Shown here: piece after piece, positions 1 to 12,339 of the stretch
Layout: every line of letters begins with the position of its first letter
Position numbering within the stretch: the first letter of the stretch is position 1
Assembly (NCBI GenBank): GCA_033977485.1
Contig: CM066984.1
Location: 111,273,251 to 111,337,250 of the forward strand
DNA length: 64,000 nucleotides
Direction: 5' to 3'
Source of the DNA: Hydrangea macrophylla
Lineage: Eukaryota > Streptophyta > Magnoliopsida > Cornales > Hydrangeaceae
Made by a program: the position numbers and the translations under genes
Notes under the pieces: model-generated
Database searches by the model: none
The model's input: only the letters and a program-made list of their open reading frames with translations
Told to the model about the DNA's origin: nothing

Positions 1-150
1 TCCAAACCACATTCCAAATCACACCATTGTTTTAAATGCATGTATCATGTGCTGTGTAAGTGGTACACAGAAAAGTGTGAAAAATTCAAACAGCACAGAG
101 TACATGCCTTTAAAATATAGGGTGTGATTTAGGGTGTAGTTTAAGATGTG
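1..150. repeat. Foldback MITE-like element, copy 1
   Basis: The two ends are imperfect inverted repeats: CAAATCACACC on the left answers GGTGTGATTT on the right, and ATGCATGTA answers GTACATGCCTTT. A related copy with the same layout lies at 2925-3085. The left edge may be cut by the window start. No target duplication could be defined, so the superfamily is open. Confidence 0.45.
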
Positions 151-522
151 TGTCTAGCACTTCTCAATTCGTTTTGCATGGAAGGTAATTTCTGTTCTGA
201 AAGGTGGATTTGTCTGTGGGGTTTTTGGAAATCAAATAATTTCAAATGTTTTATCTTGAATAATGTGTATGCACCTTGCGGGGAAAAGTAAGAAAAAAAA
301 GGAGTTGCACACAAGTTTGTGCTCTTTCGCTGAAGGTTTCTTTTTCAGCTTGTCCACTTACCATTGGAGTTACTAGCTTTGACTGTATGATGATTTAATT
401 GTAGATAAGAGACATTTCAATTACGTCACTCTTGTTGAACTTTTGATTAGAGAAAACAAATGCGCGCATCATTCAATTATGTGACTTTTCATCTATAAGG
501 GCAGAAAATTGACAATAATAAT

Positions 523-668
523 GCTAGATCCATACAAATTAATTTCCACACCCAACAATCCTAGCTCGTAATTGATTTTAATGGGCCTCATGTGAGTTTC
601 ACATGGGTCCCACTAGAACCAAGAGCCATGATGTGTTTGTTGAGTATGAAAATTTGTGGGTCTAATAT
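523..668. repeat. MITE-like element, family with CCACACCCAACAATC end
   Basis: The left end (TTTCCACACCCAACAATC) and right end (TGTTTGTTGAGTATGAAAA) are degenerate inverted repeats. The same family sits at 20598-20757 in the pseudogene intron of copy B. It is absent from the matching place in copy B (about 15010), so it inserted after the duplication. Confidence 0.5.
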
Positions 669-677
669 TACTCAAAT

Positions 678-815
678 TGAACCAAGTGGGGTATAACTCA
701 AATGACAAATAGCTTGACATTTTAGTTCCCATAATAGTAGCAGTTCGAAGTTCGAACCTCCCCCTCTCCCATGTCATAACAAATAAAAAAAAAATAAAAA
801 ATAAAAAAAAAACAG
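678..815 (+). mobile_element. SINE (tRNA-derived retroposon)
   Basis: A short unit with an A-box-like stretch (GGGGTATAACTCAAATG), a B-box-like GTTCGAACC near 747, and an A-rich tail made of runs of A broken by T (781-812). It is flanked by a perfect 9-bp duplication TACTCAAAT (669-677 and 816-824). The matching site in copy B is empty. The tRNA-derived reading rests on the box motifs plus tail plus target duplication. Confidence 0.7.
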
Positions 816-1115
816 TACTCAAATATTTGACAGTCATTCCTGTAGAGGGGAGAGTTTAGGTTTTTGAATGTCTGAGATATACAAAGTTAATTACTCTGTC
901 ACGTGTCATGACAATATTAATCTAAGACTAATTAATCCTCAGCTCTTATATTAATCCAAGACTAATTAATCTTCAGCTCTTAGTTTTAATATATATATTG
1001 ATTGATCATATTGATTCAACTTAATTACTTCACCTAATTAACAGTTCCATTTTCGATGCCTTACTAGTAAAGTTTTGAGTTAGATACTTGACATGCTTTC
1101 AAAGACATAATTCAT

Positions 1116-1730
1116 GGGCGGATTTACGAGGACACTTTGCCCCCCTCAGAATTTTTGAAACACTAGTATAATATCCACAAACAAACATTGAAACATATAA
1201 GTTATATAACAGTGACTTTTGCTCCCGCCCCCTCAGTGACTTTTGCCCCCCTTGCCCTACTTTTGTCCCCCTACCCTAACCGAGTTTAGTCAAGTTTTAT
1301 ATAGATAGTGGAGTAAAAAATCTACTCATATGTATAGATTTTTTTTTGCTTAAACTCATATATATATATATATAGATAGTACTCTATAAGTTTTTTTTTA
1401 ATATAAAAGTTTTACAGAGTACTTTTTTGACTGAAGAAAGTCTAATACTTTTAGTTTTTTTAGGAGATAAAATTTTAGTCTTTTACTGCTGTACTTTGAA
1501 AGTGGTAATTAAAAATAACTAAATAAGCATATAAGACAAATTTTTTCGTAAAAGATTTGTGGGAGAAATTAGTTTCTTTGAATAAGTATGTTTTACCTTC
1601 CGACCCACTATACATGAAACTCACGAAAAAAAAATTACACAAAATTATGCTATTTCTACTCAAAAAATTTGGGTCGGGGGCACCCCAGTATAAGTGTCTG
1701 CTCCCTTGAGTTAAGATCCTGATCCGCCCC
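1116..1730. mobile_element. Unclassified insertion with GGGCGGAT inverted ends
   Basis: The left end GGGCGGATTTACG is answered by GATCCGCCCC at the right end. The segment is absent from copy B, where flanking sequence runs straight on near 17345. It is rich in CCCCCTC and GGGGGCACC tracts, like the shorter insertion at 2308-2447. No clean target duplication was found and no coding potential was seen. Confidence 0.5.
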
Positions 1731-1914
1731 GATAATACTCTTTTCACTAAAATGAAATTGCTAATTGTTCTATGAATAGTTGTCCACTTAATCTATAATT
1801 ATTGTGAGAAATTCGTTCAATTCAGAGATGTAGTGAGGAAAAATAAAAACAGACCCATATATGTTTGTTTAAGGATCGAGAATATGAAGAAAAAATTACG
1901 AGAATATATACGTA

Positions 1915-2200
1915 GTATTTCTTTTGGTTGTATATTTTCGTTTGGTTGTCTTTTTCATTTAAATTTCCTAGAAGTCAGAAGAAGAAGAAAAACAAGAAAA
2001 TACTTTTCTTTTGGTTGTCTTTTTCATCTGAATTTCCTAGAAGTTCAGACAAAATAGTAATTTTACGATAAAATATTTTTCTTTTTGGTTGTCTTTTCAT
2101 CTAAATATTTCTAGAAGTTCAGAAAAATAAAAATTTTATGAGAAAATGTTTTTCTTTTGGTTGACTTTTCGTTAAATTTCCTAGAAGTCAGCAAAATAAA
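1915..2200. repeat. Minisatellite, about 70-bp unit, four copies (copy A)
   Basis: Four degenerate tandem copies of a unit built from TTCTTTTGGTTGTC, TTTTCATTTAAATTTCC and TAGAAGT(T)CAG followed by an A-rich stretch. The array recurs at 17775-17985 with about three copies, so it predates the duplication and has changed copy number since. Confidence 0.7.
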
Positions 2201-2307
2201 CTCCAAATAACTTGAAGATTCGAGGAAAAAATTTGGCAGAAAATAATATGCTAAAGTAAAATGAGAATGGCAAATATTGCCATCATAAAAGTGAATATAT
2301 GACGTTA

Positions 2308-2447
2308 TAACCACACAATTTTTGTAATCTTGAAAATCTAAAATTTTGATCTCTCTCCCAAAAAAATTCGGCCCGGGGGCACTGCCCCAGAGCCCCATGT
2401 GCATTTCTCCCCCTGCTAACATAAAATTCTGACTCCGACCCTGGACG
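2308..2447. mobile_element. Truncated insertion with GGGGGCACTGCCCC motif
   Basis: Present in copy A and absent from the aligned position in copy B near 18085. It carries GGCCCGGGGGCACTGCCCC and ends near GACTCCGACCCTGG. It resembles the subterminal composition of the 1116-1730 insertion. Superfamily not determined. Confidence 0.4.
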
Positions 2448-4056
2448 TGGTAGTGTGTGATTGGACTTACAAAGAAATGTGAAAGAAGCCGAGAATAGAC
2501 TGAATAGTTATCCAACTAATTTTAAAAGAGTTTGTGGCAAAATAGTACAGTTTGTGGGAAAAAAAAAATTCCCCATCTAGACTCCTATCCTGTTCCAATT
2601 AATTCCCAAAATTGTACTCTTCTTGACATGTCAGCCAACGACTTGAAGAGGAGTACCGTTTCCTCTAGTGTTCTCCTTGAATGGTTTACGCTTTACGAGC
2701 AATCCATTTTAAATTTTGGTAGATGGAGTTCAGACTGAACCTCATGGTTTGATAGTATTCTATTTTTACAAAAATCGTTTAAGTTTACACACTTGAGGAG
2801 TACCGGCGCTTTTGGTTATGGATAGTACCGTGTTGGTGAGTTTATGTACGGATACATACATTCATTTTCTATTTGAGTGACCAACTTCAGCAGTGGCGTG
2901 GCTGTGTATCAATAATGGTAGTCACATGACACATTCGATAATACAGATCACAATCATGGTTTAAATTGCATATATCTTGTACTGTGTGGATTTTTAACAC
3001 ATGTTTAACATTTTTTTGAAAAGTACAAAGTACATGTATTTAAAGCATGGTTGTGGTTTGTGTTGTGAAATATGTTGTGTGTCTGTTGATTAGTGGATTT
3101 AACTGAACTCGCTGAATTTTGGAGAGAACATGTTTATATATACACTTTTATGCTTGAAAATTATTTACGTACCAGGTTGACCCCTTTTTGAAATTAAGGA
3201 AAAAAATTATAGGGGTGTCAAATTTGTAGTTTCATTTCGTTCAAACAGACGTGTTTTATTTTACAATTGGTTCACTGTTCAACCAAATGGATATGTGTAC
3301 GTAGGGCACCCATATTTCGTGGTGTCATTCTATAACTTAAAACCACATTTTTATGATGTTTGACCCTAATCAAAATGCATCCTACGACACTCATATACAT
3401 TTTAGGTAATAGAATGACACCACTGAAAAAAATTCCCGCTGACATGGACCATATGCCATGAATTATTCAATTTTCCTCTGAACTTTCAGAAGAGTAACAC
3501 TATGCTTCTTAAGTTTTAATCTTAAGGCTTTGTTTAGTTTTTAAATTTAGTGAGAGAAAAGAAAAGAAAACATAGAGGAAAACAATTTTTTTTTTGTTTG
3601 GTAAATAAGAAAAACGGTGAGCGAAAATGTGAAAGGCGAAATAACAAATAGAGACATAAATTAAACATTTTGAATGTTATGAACCATTATCTTCCTTCAT
3701 TCATATATTATACGGAGTAATTATATTTACAAAAAAAAAAATTAGTTCTTAATGTTATTTAAACATGAAAGAAAATATAAAAAAAAAATACAAGAGAATT
3801 AATTTTAAATATTATTAGTCATTCCATTCCTTCATTCATATATTACTTTTATATTTTTAAAATTTTATAACGTTATTTACGCACCTCCTGAAGAAGTAGA
3901 AAATGGTCATTCATAAGGATTTAACTCTCTTTTGTTATGGTTATGGAAATGTGTTTGTCCCGTTTACATGCAAACTGAAGTTGATTCGTTGAATTTCAAA
4001 TGCGTGAGATCATTTGAATAGTCATTGAGGTTTGTTTTTTTCTCGCAAAAGTTATA
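2448..4056. other. Upstream flank of the lectin receptor kinase, non-coding
   Basis: AT-rich sequence aligning in pieces with 18140-19400 of copy B. It contains a second foldback repeat (2925-3085), related to 1-150, and otherwise no open frame or motif I could support as a gene. Confidence 0.5.
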
Positions 4057-4303
4057 CTCCCTCCGTCTTTTTTTTTTGAGTCCTATATTCTGTTTTGGGA
4101 TGTCCTAAAATTAGTGTCTAATTTCTTAAATTAGTATGCAATTTTTATTTACTTTCCAAAAATACCCTTCCTTGAAATCTAGACCAAGACAAAACTAAAA
4201 AAGTTATTATAATGATTAGGGGCAATTGTGAAAAGTATGTGTAGATTCTTTTTGTCCCCTTAATAAATTGAGATCCCAAAGATGGACGGAGGGAGGGAGG
4301 GAG
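4057..4303. mobile_element. Stowaway-type MITE
   Basis: Terminal inverted repeats CTCCCTCCGTC and GACGGAGGGAGGGAG flanked by TA on both sides (4055-4056 and 4304-4305). This matches the plant Stowaway (Tc1/mariner) end signature. I did not find it at the matching place in copy B. No coding capacity. Confidence 0.8.
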
Positions 4304-4401
4304 TAATATGCACAATATATATCAAGTTGTTAGTCAATTTCTGTAACAGGAAATTCACATTTCTCAATAAATAATAGGTGAGTTGACCATTAATTATACT
4401 A

Positions 4402-4573
4402 CTCACTCTGTTTCATTTTATGTGTGGTTAGAGAATTTAATTATTTAAAAAAATAAAAAGAGTCTATACTTAGTTTGAAAAAGTAAGTAAAATTAGCATA
4501 CTAATTTTAAAAAGTAAACAATAATTTTATAACATCCAAAACTGAAAGTCAGACACATAAAAATGGTACGGAG
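4402..4573. mobile_element. Stowaway-type MITE, divergent
   Basis: Left end CTCACTCTGTTTCATTTTATG is answered at the right by CATAAAAATGGTACGGAG. TA precedes the left end and TTA follows the right end. It lies about 300 bp upstream of the kinase start codon and may contribute promoter sequence to copy A only. Confidence 0.65.
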
Positions 4574-4716
4574 TTAATTTTGTCCAAAAACTCATTTCAA
4601 AAAGGGAATTCCCAGGCAATGAGAGAGTTTAAGACCCAGAACTCGTTCAAGGTTCAAACCTCCCGCCTCTCTCTCTTTATGTACTTCTCTGTTGCTTCAA
4701 ATACTAAACCATCTCT

Positions 4717-4760
4717 CTTTAGCTTCCTCCCCTCTTCTCTTTCTCTCTCTCTCTCTCTCT
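4717..4760 (+). promoter_or_regulatory. CT-rich tract in the kinase leader region
   Basis: A pyrimidine tract ending in a CT microsatellite, 120-160 bp before the ATG. At the equivalent place copy B has a clear TATATAAA (19581-19588), which is missing here. The tract probably lies at or just downstream of the transcription start, but the start itself cannot be fixed from sequence. Confidence 0.4.
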
Positions 4761-4879
4761 AGAAATTTTATGAGCCGCAAAAGAAGAAAAGCTTCGCGTG
4801 CATAAAAAAAAACTCAATTCTTCTATTATCTCTCTGTTTCATCAATCTCCAATCGGTTATTTGGATTGGAGGCATATAC

Positions 4880-7838
4880 ATGAAATTAATGGACATGACC
4901 ACTAGGCTCCTCACAGTACTCATCGTCTTCCTCTGTCTCTCTCCGGCCTTAATCTCCGAAGCTCAGAAGCTCAAAACATTTAGGGATCAGTACGGACCTT
5001 TTGATGAAGTGACAACCAAATTCGAGACATTAGGCAACGCCGCGATACGGGACCATGCCTTTGTATTAACGGAGGAGTCCGACAACACGCCCGTCGTAGA
5101 CCGTCAACACAATTCCGGCAGAGTAATGTTGAAACAGAAATTCAAGCTCTGGGACGGAGACATCAACAGCACTAGTAGAGTCGCCTCTTTCTATTCCTCA
5201 TTCCTCATCAACATCGCCCCAATTAGCGGCCGCCCTCCCGGCGAAGGCCTCGCATTCTTGATAGCGCCGGACTTGAAACTCCCTCCCAACAGCAGTGGCC
5301 AGTACCTAGGGTTGACCAATTCCACCACCGACGGCGATCCCAACAACCGCCTCGTCGCCGTCGAGTTCGATACCTTCAAGCAGGACTTCGATCCGGACGC
5401 CAACCACGTCGGAATCAACATCAACAGCGTCCGATCTAACAAGACTTTCCCTCTCGAATTTGAACTCGCACCCGTACTCAATCCGCCTGAGGCCAAGTAC
5501 TACAATGTGTGGGTTGATTACGCTGGAATCAACAAGACCATCGATGTCTACATCGCCCTACAACTCGACAGGGATGGCCCAACCCCTTCCAAGGCAAACA
5601 GTACGCATGTACTAAAATCAGTACCTCTCGATCTCAGAGATGTGGTGGATAAGTATTCCTACTTTGGATTTTCGGCATCCACTGGGGATTTGATTGAGTT
5701 CAATTGCGTCCGGAAATGGAACTTGACGGTTGAATATTTCCACGATGAGAGCCTATGGTTGACAATCGGGCTGGCGGTGGGAATTCCAAGCCTGGTGGTG
5801 GTCCTGGTGGGGCTGGGCTATTACCTCCGGAAGAAACACCTTGCACGGTTTGATCCAACCATAATTGGTGCCTTGAGAAGCTTGCCGGGGATGCCTAGAG
5901 AGTTCCGATTCACTGATTTGAAGAAAGGAACCAACAATTTTGACGACAAGAACAAGCTGGGTCAGGGGGCTTACGGCGTCGTTTATAAAGCTGTGTTGCC
6001 AACGGAAGACTTGGTGGTGGCTGTGAAGAGGTTTTCTAGAGACAGCATCAAAGGCAAAGATGATTTCTTAGCTGAACTCACCATCATCAATCGCCTCCGC
6101 CACCGACATCTTGTCCAATTGCTCGGTTAGTCGCTCGTTTTTATTTATTTATTTATTATATTCAATAATGCCATACTTCACCACACCAATTGATTATCAA
6201 ATACTTTTAACAGTTGTACCACATATTGTGCACTGAAATTACGGTATGAAAAATCAAAAACGTTTAGAAGTGTAAACATTTATATATATATATATATATA
6301 TATATGGCCATTTTGCATATGTTGGAAACTATAATACTGTAATCCCAGTTTGTACTCTTCAAGGTGGAATTACATAGAATTTCATTAAAACTCTGGCAAG
6401 AGTTTAAATCTGAGCTCCTGGATCAGGTCTATGCAGATTACATCTATATTCTAAATAAGTTTTTGAATCAAGCTGAATTAAAAACTAAGCTCAAAATATC
6501 ATCATAGATCTAGATACGTCCTGAACATGGAGATGCCTTTTGATGGGTTTTATATGTCTCTGTCTTCGAATTTGGTTGTACACTGTGGCCCCAGCCCCTC
6601 ATTCGAGACCCTGAGAACTTCTTGTTCCTTGTCATACTTTCTTTCTTCTTTTTTTTTTTTTTAGGAGGTTCTTTGTCATATTAAATGTATTATATTGTTT
6701 AGACTTAAGCAAGCTTAAAAAAGAAATAGTTACCGGACATAAGTATAGAGTAGGTTAGAAATGACTAGGCCAGAGATTTTGCTTAGTTGGAAGGACAAAA
6801 TAATTGAACGCAGTTATTAGTCAAGAAGGAATATTTACCTGTTTCAATCCCATGCTACCATATCCATAGCAACTGAAAATTGCACCTTATCATGTATTTC
6901 TGCACTGTCTCATTCACAGTTCAGCCATGGTATGTATGGACATATACAACACAACCATTTGCATATGAATACATATACATGTGTGTCTGATGGTACGTAT
7001 TTCTGTAACAGGATGGTGCCACGAGAACGGGAAGCTACTACTAGTGTACGATTACATGCCCAATGGCAGTCTCGACAAGCACCTCTTTAGCAAGCCCGAC
7101 AGCAAGCCACTGAGCTGGGAGCTACGATACAAGATCGTGTCAGGCGTAGCCTCGGCTCTGCACTATCTCCACGACGATTACAATCAGACGGTGGTCCACC
7201 GCGATATTAAAGCCAGTAACATAATGGTGGACTCCAACTTCGACGCCCAACTAGGCGACTTCGGCCTAGCACGTGTTCTTGACAACGAGAAAACCTCATA
7301 TGCCGAGGCAGAGGGAGTCCTCGGCACATTGGGCTACATTGCACCCGAGTGCTTCCACACCGGCAAGGCCACCCAACAGTCTGACACCTATGCTTTTGGT
7401 GCAGTCCTGATGGAGGTGGTCTGTGGCCTAAGACCCGGTGCTAATATTGGGAAATTCCATTTCTTAGTAGACTGGGTGTGGTCTTTGTACCGTGAGGGAC
7501 ACCTGCTGGATGCGGTGGACAAGAGGCTCGGGGATGAGTTTGTGGGTGAAGAAGCCATGAGGCTTCTATTGCTGGGGCTTGCTTGTTCACACCCTATAGC
7601 AAGTGAGAGGCCTAAAACACAAACCATTGTTCAGATCATATCAGGATCTATGCCTGTGCCCTATGTGCCTCCATTCAAGCCGTCTTTTGTGTGGCCATCG
7701 ATGCCTATGGGATATGATGATATGACCGGGGTAACTACGGGGGACTCAATCTCCATTATAACATCCTCGGATGTGACTCCAATGTACCTCAGCCAAGAGA
7801 GTTACGCCCCATACACCTGTGACAATTCTTTGGTGTAG
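4880..7838 (+). CDS. LecRK: L-type lectin receptor-like kinase (LecRK S.5-like)
   Basis: Plasma-membrane receptor kinase expected to sense an extracellular ligand and phosphorylate Ser/Thr targets inside the cell. Exon 1 is 4880-6125 and exon 2 is 7012-7838. The phase-1 intron (6126-7011, GT-AG) splits the glycine codon of LLG|WCHENG. The product is 690 residues, a usual length. Seen in order: signal peptide 1-28; legume-lectin domain about 30-280 with the metal-site pattern E162, D164, D171, H176; membrane helix about 292-315 followed by RKKH; kinase from about 345. The glycine loop is GQGAYGVVY (361-369), the ATP lysine K383 (VAVK), the catalytic loop HRDIKASN (D480), then DFG (498-500) and APE (526-528), so all catalytic residues are present. 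An ATG three codons downstream (MDM) is the alternative start and is the one kept in copy B. A one-intron structure is notable because many LecRK genes are intronless. Assignment to the S.5 group is by motif similarity only. Confidence 0.93.
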
Positions 7839-7917
7839 TTTTCTTTTCGGTGGACTACTCTTAGTAATGGTTTTTCATTTTAAATTTTCTGTTTTGTTCA
7901 GTTGTTTAGTGTTTTTG

Positions 7918-7923
7918 AATAAA
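7918..7923 (+). promoter_or_regulatory. Polyadenylation signal of the kinase gene
   Basis: AATAAA about 80 bp after the stop codon, in a T-rich 3' UTR. The same signal is conserved at 22640-22645 behind the copy B pseudogene. Confidence 0.6.
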
Positions 7924-8398
7924 GAAATCTGTAGGGTTCCATAGCTCTTTTTTTTTTTTTTTTTTTCGATATATGTTCAATCAGATTTGTTAATTGAGGG
8001 GGGGATTGGTGGTGGTATATAATTTTTCACCAGTGGAGTATTACAAGATTGTGTTTTATAGCTTTTATATCTACTGTTAGTTGTTAATTGTTCAATGCTT
8101 TTAGTCCTCATTAAATTCCATTGGCTATATAAACAGAGCTTTTATTCGTTCAATCAATGCTGCTGCTATAATTCTCCCCACAAAAAAAAATTTGTTTGAG
8201 TGAATCCTATTCCAAGAACTTAAAACACTGCTCTTTCACTTCCTCTTTTAAGCCAGTAGGTTTTGGTCGTTTGATGAAGCAATTGTCCCAATGAGTTTTT
8301 ATGTTAGAAAATGTTGCAGTAGAAAGATAACTAGAGGGTTTTTTTTTTTTAAATTGTTTCTCACATCAGGACCTTCTCTATTAGATAATTTCAACGAG

Positions 8399-8582
8399 CT
8401 AAAATGGGGAAGAAATTCTGATTGAATGTTTATGGACTCTCTTGGTTTTTGGTATTTTCTTTTTTGGTTGCTGTACCTGCTCCAGTGGGTGTTTGCTCCT
8501 GTTTTGATGGGTGAAGGTTCCTTCCTTTATTAGTATGTCTTTGATTAATACAGTTTATCTTTTTTAAAAAAAAAATATTTGT
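8399..8582 (+). mobile_element. 5'-truncated LINE-like tail (copy A)
   Basis: A T/G-rich 3' end finishing in TTAATACAGTTTATC plus an A run, flanked by a perfect 13-bp duplication TAATTTCAACGAG (8386-8398 and 8583-8595). The same insertion is at 25412-25600 in copy B, so it predates the segmental duplication. LINE origin is inferred from the truncated form, the A tail and the long target duplication. Confidence 0.65.
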
Positions 8583-8935
8583 TAATTTCAACGAGTGAAC
8601 AATGTAAGTAATCATAATGTTTTGACAAGTCGGGCTGAGTGAAACTCAAGAACTCAGTAACACTATCCAGTATTGTAGTTAACAATGTCATTAGTATGAC
8701 ATGAAATATATTAAGAATTAAAAACCCAGAAAAAAGTTCTATTTAAAATTTAAAAAAAAAAAAAAAAAACCCCAGAAAAAAATAAGAAACTCGAAAGAAT
8801 GAATAGCACTAACTCATAAGAGAAAGGAACCTAACATTGACAATAATAATAAAAATAATAAATAATAAAAAAAACAATCAATACTCATTAGTTAATTGGA
8901 ATCTAACAAGATTGTCGTTAGATCAATATATTTTA

Positions 8936-10172
8936 AAATTTAGGTAAAAAAGTTTTTTTTTTTTTTTTTCTGAAACCGAAAACGACCAACTTTTTTACAC
9001 GCACGCTGGAAATTCCTCACAGTTACGCTATTAGTTCCAGCAGATTCATCAAGATGGCCGAGTAATTAAGCACCACGTGTCGGTGAATTATCAAGAACAA
9101 ATCTGAACAATATAATATAGCCCAAAAAGTCTTGTAGCCGCTCCCACCACGTGAAGGTCATCTGAACAAAATCAAATTCCTTTAATTGCATGGCATTGCG
9201 TAATATTTGAATAATTAAAGGCTATCATAAACCATGTGTCTAACCTCTGAAGTGTTAATCAGCCTTTTCAACATTATATTCCAAGCTCAGTCCACTTTCT
9301 TGCTGATAAAAATATTATATCCATTTTGCCCCTATGGTGTGTATTACAATGTTGGTCATATTTAAAAATAAAAATAAAAAATTCTTAAAATCACATTTTG
9401 TGTTTAAAATGTATATTGAACAGGGATATTTTGAAAATCAAATTTGACATTGATACTGTTATCAAACTCATTTCCTCTTTTGATTTCATTCTTTAATAAA
9501 TCAACAATGTTACCAAACAAGTTTATGTATATTTTTATTTTTTGAAAAATAAAACAGAAACTAGTTTCCATTTTTAAAAAAACTGAAAACTGAAAATTAC
9601 CATGCGAGCCCTGAATTACTCTTTTCTTTTCTTCTTCTTCTTTGGTTTTTTTTTTTTTTTCTTGAAATTAGAATGAAATTACTTTGTATTTTCAAAGCTA
9701 CTTTTGAGACAAAAATACACAGAATTAGTTGAACAATCACAAATTTGAAGGTATTAAAGGTCCAAATCCATTAGAAATCTCAATTTCATGACCATCAACA
9801 TCCGTAGGTGCAGCCTTTGTGATAGGAAATTGAGCCAATTCACTGCGTCTCAACAATTTATGGACCCCTTCTTCCAAAAAAAAAACAATTTCTGGACCCC
9901 AACCGGGAAATTTAAAGGCCTTACTGGATATTTTAATCGGAGTCGCGGAAGGACGATTCTCCAACAACAGTGTGCATGAATTCCAAGTGTGAAGCTCTAG
10001 AAACATGATAGGGATGGTGCAGCGCTGGTGAGAAAGAAGATACCAAACCAGAGAAAATGAGATGTTGAAATAGAAACAAATGTGAAATTGGGGGAGATGA
10101 TTGTGTAGAAAAAGAGAGAGAAAGGTTTGGGGGAACGTAGAAGGTTAAAGATAGAGAGAGGGCCAGTTTAAT
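8936..10172. other. Spacer after copy A, no recognised feature
   Basis: AT-rich sequence with poly(A/T) runs. It contains CACGTG at about 9074 and 9148. An open frame on the - strand at 9737-10006 (90 codons, with DVDGHEIEISNG) was considered but not identified. Confidence 0.4.
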
Positions 10173-10330
10173 AGAGAACAAATTTGCTCATCCAATCATC
10201 TCATTGGGTTGGGTGAGCAAGTGGGACCCACCACTCTCCATGAGTTATTAATAAATTAGTGACGAATCTCACTTGCTCACCCTAGGAGGTGCTTGGGTGA
10301 ACAAAATCTGAGTGAGCAAATTTATTCTCG
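10173..10330. repeat. Foldback MITE with AAATTTGCTCA ends
   Basis: Left end GAGAACAAATTTGCTCA and right end TGAGCAAATTTATTCTC are inverted repeats, and a second inverted pair (GGTGAGCAAGTG and CACTTGCTCACC) lies inside. The target duplication is not clear. Confidence 0.6.
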
Positions 10331-11524
10331 GTTCGATATCTTCTAAAAGTGACTTTTACGTTTTTAGGATTGTCTCAAGACATAGGTTTACTTAATACAA
10401 CTTTCCATCCATGTGTCATTATCACGTTCGATTTTGCTTTAACCCTCTACGGCTCCGCTATTAGCATTAGTAGCATCGCGCCCGCCCTTTGGATGAGGGG
10501 ACGATCCTTTCGAGGATTGCGACTGTTTTTGTCGGGAAGCATGTGAAAGAATGTGAAAGTGGGGTAGGGCCAAGTAAAACGTTCAGAATCGCCAACTAAC
10601 ATTATTCGTGTGTTTGGATCCCTACAAAGACAATTAAAATAATCATCTTTAACTTTTGAAAAATGTTATGAAAAAGTTAGCTCTTTTAAAAGTTATGACT
10701 CTGAATAGTCATGCAAAAACCAGAGATTTTAAATGGGATCGGGAACTCAATTATGTCGAGAGAAGGTATTAGGTACCATCGATCATCCATTCAAGCACGG
10801 TTGCCAATTTTAGTAACTGTTATTGATATGGGGCATATTATTTTATAAGAAAACAAGTTTTTTTTCCTTTTAAAGTTAAAAATGGTTATGGTTGTGGCCA
10901 CACCCTAGTGACGGGTCGCTTACGTATCTCAAGTCGAGAATCAGGCCATATGTAGTTCTATTCTTTGTTTGTGTGTAAGTTTATTCTAGTGATTTGCAAA
11001 CAAAAGGTTTGGTCAATCTAGATTGTAAGTATATGAAATAGTGGTTTTGAGTAAAAGTCGGTGCAGCTAGGAACTTTAACCTGCATAGTGTAGGCCTAGA
11101 CTTTAACCTTAAAAGAGTAGTGAGTTTTGAAAAAAGTGAGTTGAGTGGAAATTGGTGTAGCTAGGAACTTTAATCGTTGATGGTATAGTCCTAGATTTTA
11201 ACCTTGAAAAAGTGGAATATATCGACCATGCAAGTGATAAGTACTGTGCCCGAATTTCCTTTCATCAAGCTACTGATTAACTCAACGGAAAAGACCATTT
11301 TCGGGGTAAATGAGAAAAGTGTTTTTATATTTTTTGTCTTTTTGATTTTTTTTTTTTTTTGTCTTTTTTGTTTAATTCCGGAAGTAAGGGTCGATGCCCA
11401 CTTGAAGTGATTTGAAAAGAAGTAAAGTGACGAATGAGTTCAGTTAGGAGTTAGTGACTTAGTACAATTATGAGTTAGTACAGTAATGAGTTAGTATAGT
11501 AATGAGTCAGTACAGTAATGAGTT

Positions 11525-11865
11525 AACAGTTCTAGTCTAGCTAACCAGAAATTCAAGTGATTAGCGGACTGAGCCGCCACGATGGTAAAAGCAGTAAAGA
11601 CGGATAAGTAAAGCTAACAGTTCTAGTCCGGCTAACCGAAAAATCAAGTGATAAACAAACAAGGCCGGTTTACGATGGTTAAAGCACTAAAGACAGAAAA
11701 GTAAAGCTAGCAGTGCAAGTCCGGCTAACCAAAAAATCAAGTGATTAGCATACTAAGCTACCACGATGGTAAAAGCACTAAAGATGGATAAGTAAAGCTG
11801 ACAATTCTAGTCCGGCTAATCAGAAAACCAAGTGATTAGCGGACAAGGTCGCTTCACGATGGTTA
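11525..11865. repeat. Tandem array, about 91-92-bp unit, four copies
   Basis: Each unit carries GTCCGGCTAACC, then AATCAAGTGATTAGC, CCACGATGGTAAAAGCA and AAGTAAAGCT. Copies start near 11526, 11616, 11708 and 11800. Units are diverged. No open frame runs through. Confidence 0.75.
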
Positions 11866-12339
11866 AGGATGAATAGATTTTACTTGTGGGGACTTCCGAA
11901 TGCAAGGGTGGCTTTTGAAGTCCAATCAGTATTTATTTGTATTTTTTATTTATTTTATATAAAGAAAAAAATGAATAGAAGAAGTTGAGTTCGAAAGTTT
12001 ATTTTGAAAACGGTTACAAAAAAGGGCCAGGAAGGCCCAAGTCGAAATTTGACTCGAAATCGTCTTAAACGGACGTCGCAGATGAGTCCGAAAGGACCAG
12101 AATAGTTGGAAAGCCCATAAGGTGGGTTGGAACAGGCCTGGGCTGAGCAGAGTGGGACTCGCGGGGTCAAAATGTGGCCAGAATAGCCTGAAAAGAACTT
12201 GTAAAATATGAAAATGCGCTCAAAAGTTGGAAATTTCCAATTTTGAGCTCACCAGTGTGTCTAGAACAATCCAATTAGCTAGAAATTAGTGCCCGTTGGT
12301 CAGAAATCAGCTCCGAAATGGCAAAAAACCAAAAGTGGG

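Larger units (their letters stand above)
321..8935. repeat. Tandem segmental duplication, copy A
   Basis: Collinear with 14818-27595 in the same orientation: 5' flank, minisatellite, gene promoter, both gene exons, intron, 3' UTR, LINE tail and a final AAT-rich tract all recur in the same order. Homology starts near CTCTTTCG(C/T)TGAAGG at 321 and 14818, and ends after a shared stretch containing TCGTTAGATCAATA at about 8930 and 27590. Exon 2 differs by roughly 7 percent by eye. This copy keeps the complete lectin receptor kinase gene. Confidence 0.9.

Noticed and set aside
740..765. tRNA gene suggested by GTTCGAACC
   Set aside because: Only the internal promoter boxes are present, with an A-rich tail and target duplications. 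It is a SINE.
5191..5496. Antisense open frame within kinase exon 1 (and 7388-7627 in exon 2)
   Set aside because: Shadow frames of a clearly coding strand with conserved domains.
9737..10006. Minus-strand frame with DVDGHEIEISNG resembling a glyoxalase-type motif
   Set aside because: A single short motif, no further domain, no exon partners. Too weak to call a gene fragment.
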